Positions 1-8,640 of a DNA stretch of 64,000 nt are shown here, in pieces. Below the pieces are notes generated by a model. It was not told the DNA's origin, did not search any database, and saw nothing but the letters and a program-made list of their open reading frames with translations. Source of the DNA: Pycnococcus provasolii (lineage: Eukaryota; Chlorophyta; Pseudoscourfieldiophyceae; Pseudoscourfieldiales); contig CP150581.1 of NCBI GenBank assembly GCA_049487715.1, positions 124,001 to 188,000 of the forward strand, given 5' to 3'. Both the position numbers and the translations under genes were made by a program. The number at the start of each line of letters is the position of its first letter. Positions within the stretch are counted from its first letter, which is position 1.

Positions 1-96
1 TCCTTTCTTCCTAGGGGCCAGGTTCTCCTTCCCTCTACCCGGGTAGGCACTTTCCACGTCCTCCTCCCAACACACACAGATCCGATCTCGCGTGTC

Positions 97-1392
97 ATGG
101 CGCGCGAAAGCGGTGGCCGAGGTGGCCGCTCAAGCCGCGGCCGTGGCGGCCGTGCCGGCCGTGCCGTCAGGAACTCTGAAAGTGACTTCCCTCGCTTTGG
201 CCTTTTGTGCTCATCATGTGGAGGCATGCATCGAGGTACGTGCAATCCAAAGGAGGTTTTGTATGGACAGCACAGGTGCGCAACGAAGTTCGCCTTGGAT
301 GGCGAACTCCGCGAGCCAAATGTGCAGCTGAGCCAATGCGCGGCTTGGGATATGCAGTGGATATCTGGTCGCGACAAGCGATGGGGCAAGGTACTCACGC
401 GCCGTGCCGACGAACAGAGGAGCGGAGCCGGTGCGGGTGCGCCTGCGGGTGCGCCTGAAGTGTTTGACGTGACGGGAACGTTGCCTTTCGTGGAGGCTCA
501 GGCCAATGAAGCGATGCAACAGCGCGCGTTCGCGGCCCCCGGCATCTTCCACGGGTTGGTGCACCAGATTGACTCGCAGCAAAGCACGTTGGACAGCCTT
601 AGGGCGCAGGCGACATCCGCGGCGCAGAACGCTGCGTCTCGCCCCGCTCAACGTACGTTCGACAACCGGGTTCGACAGCTTGACCTCACCAAACCAGGTG
701 CTCAAGAACACGTGCGCGGCCTTGCCACACTCGCCGAGTCGTTCAACAATGCTGCTGGACGAGGAGCAGGCGGCCAGGAGTTCGACATTGCAAGAGGAGC
801 GTACCGCCACCTCTTCGGGCCGCCACGTTCCAGACCGCAGCCACAGCCGCAGCCACAGCCGCAGCCACAGCCACAGCCGCAGCCGCAGCCGCCACCTGAC
901 GACTTTGCCGAATTTGCCGCTGCTATGTACCGCAGCTACCAACAGTACCGCGCGGGCGGTGGTGGCTTCGTCGCAGGCGCATACGGAGCCGCAGGCGCGG
1001 GCGGTGCACCACCAGGCGCGGGCGGTGGTGGCTTCGCCGCAGGCGCATACGGAGCCGCAGGCGCGGGCGGTGCACCACCAGGCGCGGGCGGTGGTGGCTT
1101 CGCCGCAGGCGGTGATGTCGCTTCGTGTTTTGGTGATGCATCCGCATCTGCAAAACGACGACGCTTGGGTAACCACGGCGAGCTGGCGCACGGCGCACGA
1201 CCGGAGGTCGTGGCGACTATCGGCAACGTCGAGGAGGACCTGCAGCGCTTCGCGGAAATGTACACGCCACAGCGCGCACATTCGGCGGCAGCGGCGTCCG
1301 AAACGCCTGCGAGGTTCGAAGACCTCACCTGCTACCCAGTTTTTGACAGCAGTGACGACAACGGCGACGTCGAGGAGGATGGAGATGAGTGA
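97..1392 (+). CDS. RGG/zinc-knuckle-like protein next to transposase
   Basis: A 431-residue protein that I do not recognise. The N-terminus (residues 7-22) is rich in RG and RGG. A Cys/His cluster follows (C38-x2-C41-x3-H45-x3-C49, then H59 and C61), which resembles but does not match a retroviral CCHC knuckle. The middle has a Gln-Pro run encoded at about 835-893, then two near-identical 66-bp Gly/Ala-rich units at about 950-1110. The C-terminus is strongly acidic. RGG plus a Cys/His cluster suggests nucleic-acid binding. It faces the transposase gene with 92 bp between stops and two TGTAA signals at 1450-1462, so it may be an accessory gene of that element. The ATG at 97 is the first in frame within the window. 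It could instead be an unrelated low-complexity host gene. Confidence 0.55.
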   Translation: MARESGGRGGRSSRGRGGRAGRAVRNSESDFPRFGLLCSSCGGMHRGTCNPKEVLYGQHRCATKFALDGELREPNVQLSQCAAWDMQWISGRDKRWGKVLTRRADEQRSGAGAGAPAGAPEVFDVTGTLPFVEAQANEAMQQRAFAAPGIFHGLVHQIDSQQSTLDSLRAQATSAAQNAASRPAQRTFDNRVRQLDLTKPGAQEHVRGLATLAESFNNAAGRGAGGQEFDIARGAYRHLFGPPRSRPQPQPQPQPQPQPQPQPQPPPDDFAEFAAAMYRSYQQYRAGGGGFVAGAYGAAGAGGAPPGAGGGGFAAGAYGAAGAGGAPPGAGGGGFAAGGDVASCFGDASASAKRRRLGNHGELAHGARPEVVATIGNVEEDLQRFAEMYTPQRAHSAAAASETPARFEDLTCYPVFDSSDDNGDVEEDGDE

Positions 1393-1484
1393 ACATGTGT
1401 GTGACCCACAGGAGATGGACCTCTGAGGATTGTTGCTACAGAAAAAAAATGTAAATCTGTAATTACACACTGAATTTTAATTTT

Positions 1485-2567
1485 TCATAATTCGTAGCCA
1501 CACCCTGTGACCCACCTGGAGCAGGACAACGGTGGCACTCCAGAAATTATTCGTGGGATCTCGTTGAAAGGGTCCGCGCGCACATGGCGCCAATGCCGTG
1601 CAATTTCAAACTTGATGTAGCCAAAAGCCCATTCGATGGGGTTCAGCTCTGGAGAATACGACGGCACGAAGACAACTTCCACGTCGAAGATAGCACCTGC
1701 CGCGCGTAATGAATCTTTCCTGTGAAATTTTGCGTTGTCGAGAACGACAATAGCGCCTTGCCATAGAGACGGCAAGAGCACGTTGATGAACCACAACTCG
1801 AACAGCGGAGCCGAAAAGCCATTTCCAAGACCAACGCCGTTCGGAAAGCCCCACGTCACCGGCAGCATGCCATGAGCAGTCATCGCGGATATCCAGTTAA
1901 GTTTCGTCGAAGGGACGTACTGACCGACGTCAGTGAGCACGGTGTTCGCCGCGCACCTTCCAACATCCGGAACACACGAAGAAGTTTTCACAGCAAACTC
2001 ATCGATGAATACGAGGTTAGCTCGCGTGCACTGCGGTGCCCCCATGATGGAGACGCCCTTCTGCCACAATCTGTACATGACATATTTATTCAAGTTGGTC
2101 CACGTGAACTTTTCTTGCGCCACAGTAACTTTTTTCTTTCTGGTGAGTTTGAGGTAGTGAAGCGCGCGGCAAACGGCTGGCTCGCTAGTGTGTATTCCGA
2201 GCTCTACACGTATCGTGTTGACGTAATCGGCGAGCGTCATGAACTTGTGCACACGCGTGATGCAACGCAAGTACACAAGCTGTGGGTAGCTGAGTGTCGG
2301 CGGCGATGAACGATGGCCTCCTCGTGGCAACTCCGCGAACTCTCCAGTTGCAAGGAACCGGTGCACGTAACTTTTGACTGTACGTCCGTCACATTGAAAG
2401 CCAGGCAAGGCGGCTATGGCGTCGAACGAAAGGCCAGCTCCGTCTGCAAGCCAAGGGTGCTGCCCATGGTCCATCCAGTAGTTCACGACGCGCGCGCGGA
2501 ACGCCCAGTCGTATGCGCGACCAGGCACGTATACACCGCCGTTGACGTTGTATACAACGTTCGCCAT
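1485..2567 (-). CDS. Tc1/mariner (IS630 superfamily) transposase
   Basis: A 360-residue DDE transposase that would cut and rejoin element ends in the nucleus. From the ATG at 2567, residues 20-100 form a helix-turn-helix-type DNA-binding region. The catalytic domain shows FIDEF (D189), VVLDNAKFH (D277) and SYSPELNPIEWAF (E312). The last two acids are separated by 34 residues, the DD34E spacing of Tc1-like enzymes. The length matches the usual 340-360 residues. The frame extends 29 codons further upstream but only from a TTG. All three acids and an unbroken frame are present, so the enzyme may be active. TTACA (TGTAA on the coding strand) at 1463-1467 follows the stop. The family is clear; the subgroup is not. 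Confidence 0.85.
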   Translation of the reverse strand: MANVVYNVNGGVYVPGRAYDWAFRARVVNYWMDHGQHPWLADGAGLSFDAIAALPGFQCDGRTVKSYVHRFLATGEFAELPRGGHRSSPPTLSYPQLVYLRCITRVHKFMTLADYVNTIRVELGIHTSEPAVCRALHYLKLTRKKKVTVAQEKFTWTNLNKYVMYRLWQKGVSIMGAPQCTRANLVFIDEFAVKTSSCVPDVGRCAANTVLTDVGQYVPSTKLNWISAMTAHGMLPVTWGFPNGVGLGNGFSAPLFELWFINVLLPSLWQGAIVVLDNAKFHRKDSLRAAGAIFDVEVVFVPSYSPELNPIEWAFGYIKFEIARHWRHVRADPFNEIPRIISGVPPLSCSRWVTGCGYEL

Positions 2568-2766
2568 GTCGAACAACTCTCTGAAACGTGTGACGACGAA
2601 GCAAAACGCAGAATGACAAGGCACTCTGTTGACCGTGACACACCCAGAATCCAAGAAATGAAAGTTTTGTATGGACTATGGGGAACGGTGTCTAACCCCT
2701 ACACTGCAACGACTGTGCACTTCTCAGCAAAACTCTGACTTTTTCTGTGTTCCTCATTTCTTGCCG

Positions 2767-2805
2767 TTTCTGGCGATTTCTGGCGATTTCTGGCGATTTC
2801 TGGGA
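2767..2805. repeat. Decamer tandem repeat
   Basis: About four consecutive copies of TTTCTGGCGA, the last degenerate, between the transposase and channel genes. Confidence 0.85.
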
Positions 2806-2847
2806 AATTTTCCCCGTTGTGTTTGGTCGGGCAGAGCGAATTCGGTC

Positions 2848-2924
2848 GAATTCGACCGAATTCGACCGAATTCCATGGAATGTTGAGAGAATTCCATGGA
2901 ATTCGGTCGAATTCGGTCGAATTC
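2848..2924. repeat. Perfect 34-bp inverted repeat (hairpin)
   Basis: The left arm (2848-2881) is built of GAATTCGACC units ending in CCATGGAAT. The right arm (2891-2924) is its exact reverse complement. The 9-bp loop is GTTGAGAGA. Imperfect pairing and further GAATTC-containing decamers continue on both sides (about 2838-2948). The arms are themselves tandem decamers, so the palindrome may have arisen by inverted duplication of a short satellite. Confidence 0.95.
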
Positions 2925-3070
2925 GATGGAATTCGACCGAATTCGACTGAAAACGAGTTTAAAGCACTGCAAGCTTGCCTGGAATCGGTCATATTATCAA
3001 GAGCCGATATTCTATCTTTCCGAACTCGCGAGAAATCCGCTCGGGATACGTCCGTCGTCTGCGAGTATCT

Positions 3071-3094
3071 GTGTACCTGTGTACCTGTGTACCT
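3071..3094. repeat. GTGTACCT octamer x3
   Basis: Three perfect tandem copies of GTGTACCT, 104 bp before the likely start of the potassium channel gene. Probably part of its 5' untranslated or promoter region. Confidence 0.85.
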
Positions 3095-3197
3095 GTGTGC
3101 TACGTACGTGTACTACAGGTGTGTATCTTCACTTTATTGAGTGTTCAAAGAGCTTAGCTTAGTTCTTAAGTTAAGAGTCTGTCTGTCTGTACCTGGT

Positions 3198-6100
3198 ATG
3201 CTCGGCCTGCCTATCAGTCCAGCGGCGTCGGACTTAAGGCCGGCCGCTCCTCGTGGTGGTGCCTCAGAAGAGGCCTCGACCGCCGCCTCGGAGTCCGTTG
3301 ACACCGTCGAGGACTCTGCCGCTGGCAACTCCGTCGTGCTCGACTACCACCGGCGCGTGCACAGACTCTTCAAGTCGCCTTCCATGTCGGACTCCTCCAA
3401 CAACATGGGCATGGAAGTGGAAGCGAACAATCACTACGAAGGAGGAGGAGGAGGGGGAGGGGGAGGGGAGGAGGACAGCGACGGAACGTCAGACGAAAAT
3501 GCCGTCAAGCAATTTCGTGCGCCGTACGGAGAAACGACGGCAGGGGCGAAGTACCACATGACGAACCAAAACAGACCGAGACTGCTTGGACTGCCCATAC
3601 CCGACGTGGCGATGCGGTGGAGGAGGTCCAACGAAAGCGCGCGAAGCGAAACGTCCACCGCGTCGTACGCAAACTCGGAAAACGCCGACGACAGCAGCTC
3701 CTCCAGCCTTCTCTGCACGGGAGACTCGTGGTGGAAACACTTCGCGGAGTACGCCGACGACCCGCAGCTTATGAAACGACAACTCTCAAGAGCCCTCGAG
3801 AGAGGACGTTTTGGCACCGCGCTCGAAGTCATGTGCCTGCTGGCGGTGTTCGTCGGACTGGGACTGTACATCTCGGAGTCGTACAACGACCACCGAAATC
3901 GAGGGCTTGCCGTCGTCACCCTCGACGCTCTCGCGACGGCGCCCATTCTCATCGAGTGGGTGTGCAACCTCATCGTCGCAGAAGTTAAGCTGGGATACGC
4001 CACGTCGCCGCAAGGCATCATATGCCTAGTCTCAACACTTCCCTCGCTTCTGGAACTCGTCGTCGGGTGCGCGCACGGCGACTGCATGCAGGCGCCGGAG
4101 GTGGGAACGGCCGCGTACGCGCTGGTGACGCTCCGAGTGCTCCGCATCCTTAGGGGCTACTTCTACAGAAATCGCATCAAGGGGAGCGACGCGGAGGTGC
4201 AACAGGCGATGTACGTGCTGTGCTTCGTCACCGCCGCATCCATCATGATCACAGCCGCCATCCTGCACGGACTCGAATTTGGAAGCTGCTGGGCGCCGGA
4301 AGTTGCAAGCGACGTGCTTTGCCTGCGCATGGAATTCCACGATGCACTGTACTTGAGCGTGATCACCGTCTCGACTGTCGGATATGGGGACATCTACCCA
4401 CAGTCGACGATGGGCAAGATCACCGTCGTTCTGTCGATCGCATTCACGTTCGTGACGGTGCCCACACTCTCGAACCACCTCATCAATCTGCTGAGCGAGA
4501 AGAGCCTCTACGCGCGCGCGAGATTCAAGGGGAGTGCAAACAGCAAGCACGTCGTCGTGACGGGCAGCATCACGTCGGCAGGGCTCACAACGTTCCTCGA
4601 CGAGTTCTACCATCCAGATCATGGCAACCAGAACTCCAAGGTGGTGATCCTGCACCCGCAGACGCCGTCGTCGCAGATCCTGGCCATTCTGAAGTCGTAC
4701 GGGCAGCTGCAGTACATCGAGGGCAGTGCGATGAAACACGCAGATCTGAAGCGAGCTCAGGCGCACAAGGCGCAGGCATGCTTCGTGCTTTCGAATCAGC
4801 TGTGCCTCGACAAGGACGAAGACGACGCGTCCAACTCGCTGAAGGCGCTCGCGCTCAAGCACATAACAAATCGCATGCGACACGATGGAACGGACGTTAG
4901 CCTCATTGTGCAGCTTCACCGCTCGGGCAACAAGGACAACGTCACACACTGCCTGGAGGCTGCAGCGTCCGTCTCGGGGAATCTCATTGGCACGATGAAG
5001 GATCAGATATTGTGTCTCGATGAGCTGAAGCTTAACCTGCTCGGCATGGCGTGCATGTGCCCCGGCATCAACGCGCTCGTATCAAACCTCATTTCAAGCC
5101 GGGATGACAGTCCTCCCGAGGACTGCGAGAACCATGACTGGCAGGAGGAGTACTGCCACGGCTGTGGATTTGAGATTTACTGCGACACGCTTGGACGGTC
5201 ATTTCACGGAATGAAGCTCGCAGATGCCGCCTCGATCATCAAGAAGCGCTTCGAAACGGTCATCTTCGCCGTGGAGCTGTGGACGGATCAGCGTTCGCCG
5301 AAGGTGGTGATTGCTCCGTTGGATCATGTCATCACGAAGGATACGGTGGTGTACTTCCTCTCCGAGGATAGCGACGTGATCAAGAAAATTGCAACATACG
5401 GTGAGGCGATCACCCTGCACCATCGAAGCAGTCGACGTTTTGACCCTGAAGACTCGTCAAAACACTTAAGTGCTAGCTCTGAAGATGCCGAAGCAAATGA
5501 TGCGGACCGCGATTCCGCTCGCATCGACCACGAGGTGGCAAGACAAGCAGAGAGTGGCGCCATGGCCTCGCCGAGAAGCCTGGCTCGATCTACGGGCGGA
5601 TACGACTCGCCGCGATTTGCACCACCGGCGTCTATGGACGAGGAAGAATATTTCAGCAATGATGGCGGGTACTCGAATGCGAACGCGAAAGATCGGATCA
5701 GCGCTGGCTCCGTGAACTCCGTCGGGGGCAGTGAGTCCGATCGCCTGAAAAATGTGAGGAGGGCAGGACGTCGTTCGTCGGCGGTACTGCGAAGGATGAC
5801 AACACAGGATTCGAAGAGATCCCTTCCAGAATTCGAGGCGTTGTACCATTCACGCGACCATCTTCCTCTCAAGGATGCCCTGGTCGATCACGTCGACGAG
5901 AGGTGGGAAGATCACGTCATCTTGTATGCTCACGTAGGAACGTTCGCTGCGATTGCGCATTTCGCCGCGCCGCTGCGTCGCAAGGCGATCAAGACGGATA
6001 AGCTGCAGAAGATCATCGTCATCGTGCCGGAGCAGCCCGATGCCCTGGCATGGTCGAAGGTGTGCAAGTTTTCGCACATCTATGTGATGATTGGTCACGC

Positions 6101-6797
6101 GTACGACTCCAAGGTGCTCAGGGCTTGTCGCATTGAGCATGCGCAGAGCGCGGTGGTGCTCGCAACGTCACAGGTATCGACGAGGGAGGATGCGGAGATG
6201 GTGATTGATACCGACAGCATATTCTCGTTCCAGAATATGAAGAGGATGGCCCCGGACTTGAATGTTGTCGTCGAGTTGATAGATCCGTCGAACGTCGCGT
6301 TCATGATTCCCGCGCTGCACTGGTCGAGCAGCGAGAACTTCATGGCCCCGCCTTTCGCTGCGGGGTACGTGTACACGAGCGCGATGCTTGACACGATCGT
6401 GTGCCAGAGCTACTACAATCCGAACCTGTTTTCGATTTTGAGGTCGTTACTTGGTGGGTCAGAGCAGACGGTGATACGGTACAATCGCGATGCGGGGAAC
6501 GATAAATTTTACCACCAGGGATATCTCGAGCAAATCGAGCTGGCTGACGACCACTCGTTGTCTCGGCTGTCAACGTATGGCGAGCTGTACGACGTTCTGC
6601 TGAAGCGTCGCAATCGCATCGCGATTGGGTTGTACCGCGACGAAGGCAAGGGCAGTCGACTTCCGTACGTGTACACGAACCCAAGTCGCAACGTGCAGCT
6701 GCACAAAACCGACAGCGTGTTCGTGTTGGTGCACGTCCCTATCGACTCGGCATCTTTGGTGGCGGCTGCCGCTGCGGATGCGATGGGTGCGCCATGA
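3198..6797 (+). CDS. Slo/BK-type potassium channel alpha subunit
   Basis: A 1199-residue voltage-gated-type K+ channel with two cytoplasmic RCK domains. The N-terminal ~200 residues are disordered, with a poly-Gly/acidic run. Transmembrane segments begin near residue 208. An Arg-containing S4-like segment (RVLRILRGYFYRNRIK) precedes S5. The selectivity filter TVGYGDIYP has its GYG at 395-397, and S6 follows. RCK1 starts near 450 (KHVVVTGS) and contains the ELKLNLLGMACMCPG stretch that parallels the BK signature. A Ser/acidic linker spans roughly 740-895, and RCK2 runs from about 900 to the end. The Asp-rich calcium bowl of animal BK RCK2 is not visible, so the gating ligand is uncertain. The frame is open from a GTG at 3141. 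ATG 3198 is the first Met, and ATG 3384 (MSDSSNNMG) is an alternative. TGTAA lies at 6869-6873. Confidence 0.88.
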   Translation: MLGLPISPAASDLRPAAPRGGASEEASTAASESVDTVEDSAAGNSVVLDYHRRVHRLFKSPSMSDSSNNMGMEVEANNHYEGGGGGGGGGEEDSDGTSDENAVKQFRAPYGETTAGAKYHMTNQNRPRLLGLPIPDVAMRWRRSNESARSETSTASYANSENADDSSSSSLLCTGDSWWKHFAEYADDPQLMKRQLSRALERGRFGTALEVMCLLAVFVGLGLYISESYNDHRNRGLAVVTLDALATAPILIEWVCNLIVAEVKLGYATSPQGIICLVSTLPSLLELVVGCAHGDCMQAPEVGTAAYALVTLRVLRILRGYFYRNRIKGSDAEVQQAMYVLCFVTAASIMITAAILHGLEFGSCWAPEVASDVLCLRMEFHDALYLSVITVSTVGYGDIYPQSTMGKITVVLSIAFTFVTVPTLSNHLINLLSEKSLYARARFKGSANSKHVVVTGSITSAGLTTFLDEFYHPDHGNQNSKVVILHPQTPSSQILAILKSYGQLQYIEGSAMKHADLKRAQAHKAQACFVLSNQLCLDKDEDDASNSLKALALKHITNRMRHDGTDVSLIVQLHRSGNKDNVTHCLEAAASVSGNLIGTMKDQILCLDELKLNLLGMACMCPGINALVSNLISSRDDSPPEDCENHDWQEEYCHGCGFEIYCDTLGRSFHGMKLADAASIIKKRFETVIFAVELWTDQRSPKVVIAPLDHVITKDTVVYFLSEDSDVIKKIATYGEAITLHHRSSRRFDPEDSSKHLSASSEDAEANDADRDSARIDHEVARQAESGAMASPRSLARSTGGYDSPRFAPPASMDEEEYFSNDGGYSNANAKDRISAGSVNSVGGSESDRLKNVRRAGRRSSAVLRRMTTQDSKRSLPEFEALYHSRDHLPLKDALVDHVDERWEDHVILYAHVGTFAAIAHFAAPLRRKAIKTDKLQKIIVIVPEQPDALAWSKVCKFSHIYVMIGHAYDSKVLRACRIEHAQSAVVLATSQVSTREDAEMVIDTDSIFSFQNMKRMAPDLNVVVELIDPSNVAFMIPALHWSSSENFMAPPFAAGYVYTSAMLDTIVCQSYYNPNLFSILRSLLGGSEQTVIRYNRDAGNDKFYHQGYLEQIELADDHSLSRLSTYGELYDVLLKRRNRIAIGLYRDEGKGSRLPYVYTNPSRNVQLHKTDSVFVLVHVPIDSASLVAAAAADAMGAP

Positions 6798-7201
6798 ATG
6801 ATGATGGCGATTGAATTTCTTTCTTTTGACCAGGCACTCAAGGAGCTTTTGTTAGTCTTTATTATTTTTGTAATTGTACTTCTAAAAGAACTTAAGCGTA
6901 TGTACACGATTCACATCATAAGAGACCCTTAGGATCATAAGGTGGTTCTTAGAAGTCCTCACTGCACTCTTTGTTTTTGTGATTTGTCATACATTTGAGC
7001 CTTGCAAGAGCATGCAAGAGGCACTGCAAGAGACATTGTCATTGTCAGGTGTGAGAAGACGAGTATCTGTGGTCTAAGCCCTAATCTCCCCCTTGGGGCA
7101 AAGGCCTACTTAGGTTATTTTCATCCGCCTGTTGCTTGCTCGTGGAATGCTCCCCAGGGTAAGATTTTGAAATTGAACTAGCAAATATCTCCCCCCCCTT
7201 T
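6798..7201. other. Intergenic, no gene seen
   Basis: Contains the channel's 3' end with TGTAA at 6869, a short cluster of GCAAGAG copies near 7003-7032, a CCCTAA-containing segment near 7078 and a C-run near 7190. No RNA gene or further coding sequence recognised. Confidence 0.5.
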
Positions 7202-8440
7202 ATGGGGAAGGGGGTCGGTGTCCCAAGGGTCGCGCGAAGAACTCAGAACTCAGAAATCGCCCGGGGGCCAAATCATCCTCCCCGGCCCCCGGCCCTTCAT
7301 CTTCTCTCTCTTTGGGAAGCATGGCGACACCCATGTGCATGCATATGCGTGCAAGAAACACAACATCCACGCCAGCTGTGTCCATGTGCACTTTCCATGC
7401 AGCAGCTCATACTCCTCGAGTGTCTCGTCATCCGTGTCTTTCATCCCGTCATTTTCTTTCGTCTCAAGGGCAGAAGCAGTCAAAGGGACCTTCCGGCAAC
7501 CTTTGAAAGGTCAACTCAAGGGCATCGTTCAACCTTAAGTTGTAAGGCGGTGGATCCGCGTGCCGTTGGACCCGTTGGATCCCTTGACAACACGTCGTCG
7601 TCGGCGGCGTCGTCGTCGTCTTCGTCTTCGGCGTCATCCACTGGTGCTGACAACACGTCGTCGTCGTCGTCGTCGTCGTCATCGTCAAAGTCAGCAGAGA
7701 ACAACTTCGTCACAAACACACCAGCATTGACGGGACCACCCGCGTGGGCGCTTTACAACGACGCGTCGTCGTCGAAGAACCTGCGAGTCGCCGTCGACGT
7801 CGACGAAGTGCTCGCGCGATTCCTCCACGGACTCAACATGTACGTCAAAGATACGCACAGCATGCACTACTCCGAGGAGAACTACTTCGAGTACAACTTC
7901 GCTCGCGTCTGGCAGTGCGACCAGGAGACGTCCGCGCAAATCGTTCACGCCTTCTTCGAAAGCGAAGAACACTTCCGAAGCGGACTGGAGGTGCTTCCGG
8001 GCGCAAAGTCCGCGCTCAAATCACTGAAAGAAAAGATGGGATGCTCGCTCTGCGTCGTCACAAGCAGGCAGAACGTCATCAGGGAACTCACGGAAGCGTG
8101 GATCACGCACGAGTTTGGAGACACGTTCGACGACGTGCTCTTTGGAAACCACTGGACGCTTGACCCGAACGAACCTTCGAAAACAAAGGCACAGCTGTGC
8201 GAGGAGGTGAATGCCGACGTTCTCGTCGACGACAACGTCGGATATGCACAGGAAGTTGCAGGCGCGGGGTACCAGGTGGTGCTATTCGGTGACTACGCGT
8301 GGAACGACACAAACGACCTTCACCCGAACGTGACGCGAGCCGCATGCTGGGAGGAGGCTGAGCTTGTTTTGACAAACTTCGCGCTCGTCAAGCGCATGGG
8401 AGATGATGCGCGTGGAGAGGCGCAGCTGCCGCCGTTGTGA
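7202..8440 (+). CDS. HAD-superfamily nucleotidase-like protein
   Basis: The C-terminal ~220 residues (190-412 from the ATG at 7202) are a HAD hydrolase domain of the kind in 5'(3')-deoxyribonucleotidases. The nucleophile motif is AVDVDEVLA (D199, D201), motif II is VVTSR (T287-S288), and the acidic motif is VLVDDN (D343-D344). The expected reaction is Mg2+-dependent phosphate-ester hydrolysis, but the substrate is not determined. Residues 130-165 are two long Ser runs encoded by TCG/TCA repeats. Upstream of these the frame is atypical and may be partly 5' untranslated. The ATG at 7397 (MQQLILLECLVIRV) would give a hydrophobic/basic N-terminus consistent with organelle targeting, so the start is uncertain. 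The gene converges on the next one, with stops 200 bp apart. Confidence 0.72.
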   Translation: MGKGVGVPRVARRTQNSEIARGPNHPPRPPALHLLSLWEAWRHPCACICVQETQHPRQLCPCALSMQQLILLECLVIRVFHPVIFFRLKGRSSQRDLPATFERSTQGHRSTLSCKAVDPRAVGPVGSLDNTSSSAASSSSSSSASSTGADNTSSSSSSSSSSKSAENNFVTNTPALTGPPAWALYNDASSSKNLRVAVDVDEVLARFLHGLNMYVKDTHSMHYSEENYFEYNFARVWQCDQETSAQIVHAFFESEEHFRSGLEVLPGAKSALKSLKEKMGCSLCVVTSRQNVIRELTEAWITHEFGDTFDDVLFGNHWTLDPNEPSKTKAQLCEEVNADVLVDDNVGYAQEVAGAGYQVVLFGDYAWNDTNDLHPNVTRAACWEEAELVLTNFALVKRMGDDARGEAQLPPL

Positions 8441-8640
8441 GCATATACCGCTCTTTCCCTGTGTTCCTTTTCGGGTAAAATAAAGAAAAAACTAAAACTG
8501 TGATTTTGCTCATTCAGTGGCAATGGCATGTTGTTTACCTTCCGGTCGCAACGGTCGCCCACTCTCACCTCATTCACAATTCAGACAAATCACTGGCGCT
8601 ATTGCAATCCGGATAGAAAAGAGAAACTACAAATGTTATA

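Larger units (their letters stand above)
97..2567. mobile_element. Tc1/mariner-like two-gene DNA transposon (core)
   Basis: Two convergent genes whose stop codons are 92 bp apart: a DD34E transposase on the minus strand and an RGG/zinc-knuckle-like protein on the plus strand. The transposase makes this mobile-element DNA. That the plus-strand gene belongs to the same element is inferred from position only. I found no terminal inverted repeats or target-site duplication. The left end may lie before base 1 and the right end is probably between 2570 and 2740. Both frames are open, so the copy may be recent. Confidence 0.55.
2568..3197. other. Intergenic, repeat-rich, no gene seen
   Basis: The stretch lies between the transposase start and the potassium channel start. 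It holds a decamer array, a 34-bp perfect hairpin and an octamer array, listed separately. CTAACCCC at about 2695, some 125 bp upstream of the transposase ATG, resembles the telomere-like promoter motif seen elsewhere in the window. Short open frames across the GAATTC-rich repeat follow its periodicity and are not credible genes. Confidence 0.6.

Noticed and set aside
923-1328. Antisense Pro/Ala-rich frames over 923-1328
   Set aside because: Produced by the Gly/Ala 66-bp repeat of the plus-strand gene.
2671-3162. Several 60-107-codon frames over the GAATTC repeat
   Set aside because: Peptides such as EFDRIRPNSMEF repeat in every frame because of the decamer satellite.
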